From Selenomonadaceae bacterium UBA2897 (GTDB taxonomy: Bacteria; Bacillota; Negativicutes; Selenomonadales; Selenomonadaceae): DNA of 50,992 nt. A program made the translations under genes and the position numbers. Positions within the stretch are counted from its first letter, which is position 1. Each line of letters begins with the position of its first letter. Below the pieces are notes generated by a model. That model was given only the letters and a program-made list of their open reading frames with translations, searched no databases and was not told where the DNA came from. Positions 43,768-50,992 of this stretch are shown here, piece by piece. The stretch is from NCBI GenBank assembly GCA_002350105.1, contig DEDT01000025.1:900-51891 (forward strand), given 5' to 3'.

Positions 43768-43798
43768 AAATCCGTGCCACATCGCTGCGCACGGATTT
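43768..43798 (+). terminator. Terminator after the metal-binding lipoprotein gene
   Basis: A 10-base-pair stem (43768-43777 with 43789-43798) with an 11-base loop, ending in TTTTT on the plus strand. It lies between two convergent genes and could stop both. Confidence 0.8.
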
Positions 43799-43805
43799 TT
43801 GCTGT

Positions 43806-44459
43806 CTATTCTTCTCTGATGCAGCGCTCGTACAGCGCCTTCGTCTCCTCAGGCCGCAACGCCGCGAGGCTGTTCTCCCGCGCGATACGCCCGAGCGTGC
43901 CCTCCATGAAGGCCTGCATGTGCTCGGTCATGGCCACGCCGCGCCGCCTCTTCGTCTGCCACCATTCATACTCTTTCTGATAGGTGAAAGCACTGCGCAT
44001 ATAAGCATGCCCCGCGCCGAGGCAGTCGCAGACCATCTCCACGGCAAAGGGGTAGAGCATATCGATGGGATGTACGCCGCGGTCGAAGTCATCGTGCCAC
44101 GCTTCATAATGGTGCAGGTTGCGCCCGTGATGATGAATCCAGGCCATAGAGAAGCCATCATTGAGCAACTTGCAGACGAGAATCGGCGAATAGCGGCCGT
44201 TGTAATAATGCACGCTCTCCCAGAACTCAAAGCGCGAGAACTTCGAGAGGTCGTGGCAGAGGCCCTGCCAGGGAATCCCCGCCACCAGGCAGTAGCGGAA
44301 GACCCAGAACTTATGCCGCAGAATCGTCAGTGTATGCCCGACCAGCCGCCGCGGGAAACTCAGTGCGTGGTTCCGCCGCACCGCATCCTCCGCCAGGGCT
44401 TTGAGATCAGCCCGATCCTTTGCCGTCAGTTTCCGCTTATCCTGCCACTTCTGCGTCAT
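43806..44459 (-). CDS. DUF5662 family protein
   Basis: A 217-residue protein of a family without known function. Characteristic segments are HTLTILRHKFWVFRYCLVAG, GLCHDLSKFSRFEFWESVHYYNG and AWIHHHGRNLHHYE. The repeated His and Asp residues (HDLSKF, HHHGRN, HH) suggest metal binding, perhaps with an HD-like helical fold; this is inference. The ATG at 44457-44459 has AGGGG eight bases upstream and is preferred over a longer frame. A minus-strand TGTTATAAT at 44497-44505 looks like an extended -10 promoter. It is convergent with the lipoprotein gene and divergent from the next small gene. Confidence 0.75.
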   Translation of the reverse strand: MTQKWQDKRKLTAKDRADLKALAEDAVRRNHALSFPRRLVGHTLTILRHKFWVFRYCLVAGIPWQGLCHDLSKFSRFEFWESVHYYNGRYSPILVCKLLNDGFSMAWIHHHGRNLHHYEAWHDDFDRGVHPIDMLYPFAVEMVCDCLGAGHAYMRSAFTYQKEYEWWQTKRRRGVAMTEHMQAFMEGTLGRIARENSLAALRPEETKALYERCIREE

Positions 44460-44496
44460 ACGTCCACCCCTCTGTGTATCGAGATTGCATATCCCC

Positions 44497-44505
44497 ATTA
44501 TAACA
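44497..44505 (-). promoter_or_regulatory. Extended -10 promoter of the DUF5662 gene
   Basis: TGTTATAAT on the minus strand matches the TGnTATAAT extended -10 consensus about 40 bases upstream of the chosen start. Confidence 0.55.
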
Positions 44506-44587
44506 TGGGTGTCCAACGAACTTCCAATTTATCCACGCTACAATATAGGCAGACAACCAGGTTTATGTTGATTTTGAGGTGAATACC

Positions 44588-44836
44588 ATGAAAATTTTTC
44601 TGCATAGCAGAAACATCCTGCGCGGCGGCCTGTGCCTCGCGCTGCTGGGTGGTTTTGTTCTGACAATGCCCTTGCCGCAGGCAGAAGCACGGCTCGGCAC
44701 GGGTATTTCGGCACCATCATCATTGGCAACGGCACATGGTATCACGATGACTAAATGCCCTGCCAGCTGCATTAGTTCTGCGACAGAGTTGGCTAACCAC
44801 TGCGTAGCAACAAAAGAAATTCACAAAATGCCCTAA
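44588..44836 (+). CDS. Small secreted protein, possibly frameshifted
   Basis: An 82-residue frame beginning MKIFLHSRNIL, with GAGGTG six bases before the ATG. The N-terminus is a convincing signal peptide (GGLCLALLGGFVLTMPLPQAEA). After RLGTG the frame gives unconvincing sequence. In the next frame the same DNA reads GTIIIGNGTWYHDD followed by a TAA stop at 44753-44755, which looks more like real protein. So either the product is as given, or a frameshift near 44695-44710 has replaced a short Gly-rich mature peptide. The gene sits alone between DUF5662 and the nitrogenase-like operon. No function can be assigned. Confidence 0.5.
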   Translation: MKIFLHSRNILRGGLCLALLGGFVLTMPLPQAEARLGTGISAPSSLATAHGITMTKCPASCISSATELANHCVATKEIHKMP

Positions 44837-44848
44837 TTTACTCTATGG

Positions 44849-44876
44849 ACATTTTGTTGGCAAAGTAGGAAAATGT
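44849..44876 (+). promoter_or_regulatory. Inverted repeat upstream of the nitrogenase-like operon
   Basis: ACATTTT and AAAATGT form a perfect seven-base inverted repeat with a 14-base centre, ending 41 bases upstream of the first gene. A weak promoter (TTGTTG, 16 bases, TATAGA) overlaps it, so it could be an operator. This is a by-eye prediction. Confidence 0.4.
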
Positions 44877-44917
44877 ATAGATAGGAATAACGACAGGGAA
44901 CAAACGGAGGATTCAGC

Positions 44918-45691
44918 ATGTTGAAAATCGCAATCTATGGCAAGGGCGGTATCGGCAAATCGACCATGACCAGCAATCTCGCGGCGGCGTTTGCCCACCT
45001 TGGGCAGCGCGTCATCCAGATTGGCTGCGATCCGAAAGCCGACTCCACCATCAACCTGCTGGGAGGCAAGCCTCTGCTGCCCGTCATGGAATACATCCGT
45101 AAATACGACCATGAACCGGAAAAGCTCGAAGAAATCGCCAAAACCGGCTTCGGCGGCGTGCTCTGCATCGAGACGGGTGGCCCGACGCCGGGGCTCGGCT
45201 GCGCAGGACGCGGCATCATCGCGACCTTCGGCCTGCTGGAAGACCTCGAACTCTTTGAAAAATTCCAGCCCGACGTCGTGCTCTACGACGTGCTCGGCGA
45301 CGTCGTCTGCGGCGGCTTCGCGGCGCCCATCCGTCAGGGCTACGCCGAGGATGTCATCATCGTGACCTCGGGCGAGAAGATGGCGCTCTACGCTGCGAAC
45401 AATATCGCGACCGCCGTCGAAAACTTTCAGGACCGCGGCTACGCCAAAGTGCGCGGCCTCATCCTCAATCACCGCAACGTGCCGCAGGAAACGGAAAAAG
45501 TGCGGGCCTTTGCCACGCAGCACGGTATCCCCATCCTCGCTGAAATCCCGCGCAGCGATGACATCAACAATTACGAAGAACAGGGCAAGACCGTCATCGA
45601 AGGCAACCCGGAACTGCCCATCAGCCAGGCCTTCCTGGCCCTTGCACGCAAACTGCTGGCCGGACACGATAAATCAGCTGCGACGAACTAA
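44918..45691 (+). CDS. NifH-like [4Fe-4S] ATPase reductase of a nitrogenase-like system
   Basis: A 257-residue homodimeric electron donor of the NifH/BchL/CfbC superfamily. The P-loop GKGGIGKST is at residues 8-16, the DPK aspartate region (GCDPKADST) at 36-44, and the two cluster-ligating cysteines are Cys95 (PGLGCAGRG) and Cys131 (YDVLGDVVCGGF), in the same places as Cys97 and Cys132 of NifH. It is therefore expected to hydrolyse ATP and pass electrons to the component-1-like proteins encoded next. GGAGG lies seven bases before the ATG. It has no neighbouring draT/draG, nifB or nifE/N, so it is probably not a dinitrogenase reductase. I leave it without a symbol because the family is unnamed or variably named. 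Confidence 0.92.
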   Translation: MLKIAIYGKGGIGKSTMTSNLAAAFAHLGQRVIQIGCDPKADSTINLLGGKPLLPVMEYIRKYDHEPEKLEEIAKTGFGGVLCIETGGPTPGLGCAGRGIIATFGLLEDLELFEKFQPDVVLYDVLGDVVCGGFAAPIRQGYAEDVIIVTSGEKMALYAANNIATAVENFQDRGYAKVRGLILNHRNVPQETEKVRAFATQHGIPILAEIPRSDDINNYEEQGKTVIEGNPELPISQAFLALARKLLAGHDKSAATN

Positions 45692-45786
45692 AAACCGAGA
45701 TTGCCAGGCAGCGGCGATACTGTCAGCCTGCCTCCCTATCACTATCACAGCAGAGTGGCAAAGATGGTCAAAGGAGTTATGCAACC

Positions 45787-47166
45787 ATGTCTGAGAAACC
45801 GTTTTATATGACTACGGCGGAACTGGCCGCACAGTTCCCCGACAACGTACCGCAGGAATTTCAGCTCGACGCCCACCTCATCTGGAACTCCCCCGCCGCC
45901 CTCGATTTCAATTCGCCGGGTGCGCAGGGTTTCGGCGTCAAACGGGCGGGGCTCTCCATCCCCGGTTCCATCATGCTGCTCATCTCGCCGGGCTGCTGCG
46001 GCCGCAACACCGCCGCCCTGCGCGGTCCCGGCCACTACGGCGAGCACTTTGCCTTCTACGAGCTGCAGGACAACGACATCGTCACGGGCCGCCATCTGCG
46101 CCGCATTCCTGAAGCCGTAGAAGCTTTTGTCGCCAGCCGCAAAGAAAAGCCGAGTGTCGTCATGCTCTGCCTCACCTGCGTCGACGCCCTGCTCGGCACC
46201 GACATGGAGCGTATCTGCCGCCAGGCCGAGAAGAAATGCGGCCTGCCCGTACGCCCTTGCTATATGTACGCGCTCACGCGCGACGGCAGCCACCCGCCGA
46301 TGGTCGCCGTGCGCGAAGCCATCTACAGCCTGCTCGAGCCTAAGGCTAAAGACCCGCAGGCCTGCAACCTGCTCGGCTATTTCGCACCCATCGCCCCAAA
46401 AAGTGAACTCCCCTCCCTGCTGCAAGGCTGGGGTGTGCGCCGTATCCGCCAGCTCGCGACCTGTGAAAGCTACGACGCATATCAGCAAATGGCCACAGCC
46501 AATTTCAACCTCGTGCTCGACAGCGAAGCCCGCGATGCCGCCCGGCAAATGGAAAAGCGCCTGCAAATCCCAAGCATCGAGCTGCGCCGCACCTACCAAC
46601 CCGATCGCATCGCCCACCAATACCGCGCCCTCGCGCAGATTCTTGGCATTACATCCAAGCGCCACATACCGTGGATGCCCGCCATCATGCAGGACATCCA
46701 CGCCTTTCGCGAGCAGCACGGCGAGCTCCACTTCGCCATTGGCAGCCGCCTCAACGCGAATCCCTTCGACCTCGCCCTCGCCTTCGTGCGCGGCGGCCTC
46801 ACGGTCGAAGAGATCTTTGCCAATCCGCGCCGCGATGACGCCTACTACATCCGCCAGCTGGGCCAGCTCAGTCCCGCAACGCGCATCTACACGAACCTCA
46901 GCCCCACGATGGTCAACTACGAGGCGGGGGACAGTCACGTGACCTTCGCCCTCGGCGAAGACGCCTGCTGGTACCACCCCGACGTCCCTGGCATCGGCTG
47001 GCACGATGAAATCCAGCCCTTCGGCTTCACAGCCATCCACGCCCTGCTGGACGCCATGCGGCAAAAGCTCGGCTCCGCCCAACGCCCCGTGCAACAGCTG
47101 CTGCACGCTTTCCACTTTATCCGTCCCGTGAGAAACAAAACTGCAGCCACCATTGCAGATCATTAA
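45787..47166 (+). CDS. Nitrogenase component 1-like protein, NifD-type subunit
   Basis: A 459-residue member of the NifD/NifE/BchN superfamily. SPGCCGRN gives Cys70 and Cys71 at the usual PGC cluster position, and MLCLTCVDALLGTDMERI gives Cys131 in the equivalent of the NifD STCxxxLIGDDI motif. The first NifD cysteine (Cys62 type) has no clear counterpart. The C-terminal half has no obvious FeMo-cofactor Cys/His pair identifiable by eye. AAAGGAG precedes the ATG, 95 bases after the NifH-like gene. The substrate is unknown. Known nitrogenase-like systems act in tetrapyrrole reduction (BchLNB, CfbCD) or methylthio-alkane reduction, and nothing here specifies one of these. Confidence 0.85.
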   Translation: MSEKPFYMTTAELAAQFPDNVPQEFQLDAHLIWNSPAALDFNSPGAQGFGVKRAGLSIPGSIMLLISPGCCGRNTAALRGPGHYGEHFAFYELQDNDIVTGRHLRRIPEAVEAFVASRKEKPSVVMLCLTCVDALLGTDMERICRQAEKKCGLPVRPCYMYALTRDGSHPPMVAVREAIYSLLEPKAKDPQACNLLGYFAPIAPKSELPSLLQGWGVRRIRQLATCESYDAYQQMATANFNLVLDSEARDAARQMEKRLQIPSIELRRTYQPDRIAHQYRALAQILGITSKRHIPWMPAIMQDIHAFREQHGELHFAIGSRLNANPFDLALAFVRGGLTVEEIFANPRRDDAYYIRQLGQLSPATRIYTNLSPTMVNYEAGDSHVTFALGEDACWYHPDVPGIGWHDEIQPFGFTAIHALLDAMRQKLGSAQRPVQQLLHAFHFIRPVRNKTAATIADH

Positions 47167-47226
47167 ATATCTAAGCTCATACGGCAAAATCACACCGACC
47201 AGATCAAACAAGGAGATGTCCCCCAC

Positions 47227-48402
<1,176 letters not shown>

Positions 48403-48480
48403 CAGCCCCCTCAGAGAGGGGGCCAAGAAAGTTGGCAAGCGCCACGACGCGGGCCAGGCCTCCCCCCTCAGCGGAATGAC
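48403..48480 (+). repeat. Relic of a short interspersed repeat between the nitrogenase-like operon and hypF
   Basis: GACAGCCCCCTCAGAGAGGG followed by GGCCAAG and, 50 bases on, CCCCCTCAGCGGAATGACGC resemble a repeat family often seen between genes in gut Firmicutes (GACAGCTCCCTC...GAGGGAGCC). The core can fold as GCCCCCT/AGGGGGC. The match is from memory of the motif, and only one copy is in the window. Confidence 0.4.
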
Positions 48481-48556
48481 GCTATACCGCCTGTCCACGC
48501 GATCGCCCGCCTCGAACATAATCTTTCGAATCCATACAGAAAGTGAGTTTTTCCAC

Positions 48557-50905
48557 ATGTCCCTCTACCACAGCAAAGTCTACGGCATCGTCCAGGGCGT
48601 CGGCTTCCGCCCCTTTGTCGACCGCCTCGCCGCCCGCCACCACATCAAGGGCAGCGTCTCCAACAAAGGCCCCTACGTCGAAATCTTCGCCCAGGGCGAA
48701 GCATCCGACTGCGCCGCCTTCTACACCGCCCTCACCCAGGAGGCCCCGCCCCGCTCCGCCATCCTCAAGGTCGACACCGAGCCCCTCGACGCCCCCGAGA
48801 CCTACACAGACTTTGCCATCATTGAAAGCGCCCGCGAGCGCGGCGACATCTTCGTCTCCCCCGACATCGCCACCTGCGACAAATGCCGCGAAGAACTCTT
48901 CGACCCGACGAACCGCCGCTACCTCCATCCTTTTATCAACTGCACCGCCTGCGGCCCTCGCCTCACCATCCTCGACGCCATGCCCTACGACCGTGAACGC
49001 ACCAGCATGAAGGAATTCCCCATGTGCCCCGACTGCGCCGCAGAATACACGAATCCCGACAGCCGCCGCTACGACGCCCAGCCTGTCTGCTGCAACGACT
49101 GCGGCCCCCAACTCTACATCATCGGCGATGAAACCTGTCGTGGTAAGGACGCCATCACCCGCACCCGCCGCACCCTCGCCAGCGGCGGCATCGTCGCCAT
49201 CAAGGGCATCGGCGGCTTTCACCTCGCCTGCGACGCCAAAAACGAAAAAGCCATCGCCCGCCTGCGCCAGCTCAAGCACCGCCCAGTCAAGCCCTTTGCT
49301 GTCATGGCACGCGATATGGCCGTCGTGCGCCGCGAATGCGAGCTGCGCCCCGGCCAGGAGGCCATCCTCACCGGCCACCAGAAACCCATCATCCTGCTCA
49401 GGCGCAAACAGACCGGCACCATCGCCGACCTCGTAGCCCCCGCCAACCCCAAAATTGGCGTCATGCTGCCCTACGCGCCCGTGCAAATGCTGCTCTTTGA
49501 CTACCCCGACGACGTACAGGCCACCATGCCCGACGTCCTCATCATGACCAGCGGCAACCCCGCCGGCGCCCCGATCTGCCGTGATGACAAAGGTGCCACG
49601 AAGGCCCTCAGCGGCTTCTGCGATCTCATGCTCTCCCATGACCGCAAAATCCGTATCCGCGCCGACGACACCGTCATGGATTACCTTGATGACGCCCCCT
49701 ACATGATTCGCCGCAGCCGCGGCTACGCGCCCCTGCCCTTCATGCTCAAAAACGACTGGCACGGTGCCGTCCTCGGCATCGGCGGCGAACTCAAAAACAC
49801 CTTCTGCGTCGGCCGTAACAACCTCTTCTATCCCTCCCCCTACGTCGGCGACATGAGCGACCTGCGCACCGTCATGGCGCTGAAAGAAACCATCGGCCGC
49901 CTTACCGAGCTCTTAGAGACCGAGCCCACCCTCGTGGCCTGCGACCTCCACCCGCGCTACAACACGAACACCGCCGCCAGGGAACTCGGCCTCCCGCTGT
50001 TGCCCCTCCAGCACCACTACGCCCACATTCTCAGCTGTATGGCCGAAAACGACTGCGACCAGCCCGTCATCGGCGTCGCCATGGACGGTACGGGATACGG
50101 CACCGACGGCACCATCTGGGGCGGCGAAATCCTCAAATGCGACTACGCAGGCTTTCAGCGCCTCGGCACCATCGCCCCCTTCCAGCAGGCCGGCGGCGAC
50201 AAAGCCTCCCGCGAAGGCTGGCGCATCGCCATCGCCATGCTCTACGGTCTCAGCCACGACCAGGACAAGGTCCGCGCCCTCAACGAAAAGCTGCACCTCT
50301 GCAGCGAGCGCGACCTCACGGCCCAATTCTTCATGGCCGACCACCACGTCAACACCATCACGAGCACCAGCGCTGGCCGCCTCTACGACGCCATCAGCGC
50401 CCTGCTCGGCATCCGCACCTCCTCCACCTTCGAGGGTGAAGCTGCCATGTACCTCCAATTCGCCGCTGAGCGCTACGCTCAAACGCAGACCGACACGGCC
50501 ATGCACCGCTATCTGCAGGACGTACAACAAAAGCTGCCGCTTATCATTCCCATCACTACCGAGGCACAGGAAAGCTCTGCTTTCCGCCTGCCGACCGACC
50601 ACCTCTTCCAAGACCTGCTGCACGCCCGCCTAAGCGGCGTCGACACTGACCAGCTCGCCTGGCAATTCCACGCCTCCCTCGCCGCGCTCATCACCAGCTC
50701 CTGCGAACAGGCGCGACAGCAAACTGGCCTCGAGACCGTCGCCCTCAGCGGCGGTGTCATGCAAAACACCCTGCTCACCCACCTCTGCGAGCAAAGCCTG
50801 CGATTACAAGGCTTCCACGTCCTGCGTCACCACCTCATTCCACCCAACGATGGCGGCATCTGCCTCGGCCAGGCCGCAGCAGCTATGTACCATCTGCAAA
50901 AATAA
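48557..50905 (+). CDS. hypF: Carbamoyltransferase HypF, [NiFe]-hydrogenase maturation
   Basis: Makes the carbamoyl group that becomes the cyanide ligands of the [NiFe]-hydrogenase active site. 782 residues in the full domain order: acylphosphatase (VYGIVQGVGFRPFV, about 8-22); two zinc-finger repeats, each CxxC-x18-CxxC (CDKC...CTAC; CPDC...CNDC); a YrdC-like nucleotide-binding domain (GGIVAIKGIGGFHLACDA; LIMTSGN); and the Kae1-like carbamoyltransferase domain (LQHHYAHILSCMAEN, GVAMDGTGYGTDGTIWGGE, ALSGGVMQN, LIPPNDGGICLGQ). The ATG at 48557 was chosen where homology starts; its ribosome site (AAAGTGAG) is weak. Other hyp genes are not in the window but could follow to the right. Confidence 0.96.
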   Translation: MSLYHSKVYGIVQGVGFRPFVDRLAARHHIKGSVSNKGPYVEIFAQGEASDCAAFYTALTQEAPPRSAILKVDTEPLDAPETYTDFAIIESARERGDIFVSPDIATCDKCREELFDPTNRRYLHPFINCTACGPRLTILDAMPYDRERTSMKEFPMCPDCAAEYTNPDSRRYDAQPVCCNDCGPQLYIIGDETCRGKDAITRTRRTLASGGIVAIKGIGGFHLACDAKNEKAIARLRQLKHRPVKPFAVMARDMAVVRRECELRPGQEAILTGHQKPIILLRRKQTGTIADLVAPANPKIGVMLPYAPVQMLLFDYPDDVQATMPDVLIMTSGNPAGAPICRDDKGATKALSGFCDLMLSHDRKIRIRADDTVMDYLDDAPYMIRRSRGYAPLPFMLKNDWHGAVLGIGGELKNTFCVGRNNLFYPSPYVGDMSDLRTVMALKETIGRLTELLETEPTLVACDLHPRYNTNTAARELGLPLLPLQHHYAHILSCMAENDCDQPVIGVAMDGTGYGTDGTIWGGEILKCDYAGFQRLGTIAPFQQAGGDKASREGWRIAIAMLYGLSHDQDKVRALNEKLHLCSERDLTAQFFMADHHVNTITSTSAGRLYDAISALLGIRTSSTFEGEAAMYLQFAAERYAQTQTDTAMHRYLQDVQQKLPLIIPITTEAQESSAFRLPTDHLFQDLLHARLSGVDTDQLAWQFHASLAALITSSCEQARQQTGLETVALSGGVMQNTLLTHLCEQSLRLQGFHVLRHHLIPPNDGGICLGQAAAAMYHLQK

Positions 50906-50992
50906 CGCCTGCCACTTACATCCAGCCTATCGGTGGCACAGCCCCAAGGGTGTCTGCCACGAATATGGTGCTGTAAGCGTCCAGCTGTCCAC
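50906..50992. other. Non-coding end of the window with possible structured RNA
   Basis: After hypF no frame is open. GTGGCA and TGCCAC can pair around a GC-rich centre, and other short complementary blocks occur up to the window edge. This may be a terminator without a T run or the start of an RNA element cut by the edge. I could not match it to a known riboswitch. Confidence 0.25.

Noticed and set aside
42677..43792. 371-codon open frame on the minus strand opposite the metal-binding lipoprotein gene
   Set aside because: It lacks a ribosome site and recognisable motifs. The plus-strand frame has a signal peptide, lipobox and ligand motifs, so this is a shadow from biased codon use.
50906..50992. 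Cobalamin or NiCo riboswitch near the end of hypF
   Set aside because: A few bases resemble such elements, but the conserved cores could not be found.

Overview
The window is about 51 kb of bacterial chromosome with high GC content. Gene content points to a diderm Firmicute of the Negativicutes, probably Selenomonadaceae. Clostridia-type features (a T-box leader, UPF0210/UPF0237 pair, FprA flavoprotein, a tmRNA tag ending in YALAA) sit beside outer-membrane-type features (RND efflux, Pel exopolysaccharide genes). The genus cannot be fixed from the sequence alone. I see no prophage, insertion sequence or CRISPR array.

Layout. (1) 1-5544, minus strand: a Pel exopolysaccharide locus in the Gram-positive-type order (small Rossmann-like gene, pelD, pelE, deacetylase-type pelA, pelF, pelG). 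Several of its genes look internally shortened, and pelG is clearly frameshifted. (2) 5671-11370: rpmB; an aroF-tyrA operon behind a T-box leader with a probable tyrosine (UAC) specifier; and an ACT/PFL/nth/GNAT operon. (3) 11402-17900: a membrane O-acyltransferase, tRNA-Pro and an RND efflux pump. (4) 18135-24400: an FprA flavoprotein, a small unknown gene, an OmpR-type two-component system, a compact locus built like the par/Fst type I toxin-antitoxin system, guaB and ssrA. (5) 24449-31414: two large multidomain c-di-GMP proteins in one operon. (6) 31573-42640: an amino-acid permease, then a housekeeping run dnaE, D,D-carboxypeptidase, rluB, flavoprotein, aroA, cmk, plsC. (7) 42830-50905: a metal-binding lipoprotein, a DUF5662 gene, a small secreted peptide, a three-gene nitrogenase-like operon (one NifH-like reductase and two component-1-like subunits) and hypF.

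How the genes relate. c-di-GMP enzymes and the Pel locus probably belong to one biofilm circuit, because PelD is the usual c-di-GMP receptor for Pel export. The apparent loss of internal pieces from pelD, pelA and pelG suggests that Pel production is decaying here, or that the assembly is wrong. The nitrogenase-like operon lacks nifB/E/N in the window, so nitrogen fixation is unlikely; I know of no established function for this Firmicutes group. The strongest small-scale signal is the 21917-22210 locus: a 29-residue hydrophobic peptide, a bidirectional terminator, and a convergent antisense promoter whose RNA would pair with the toxin start codon through a direct repeat.
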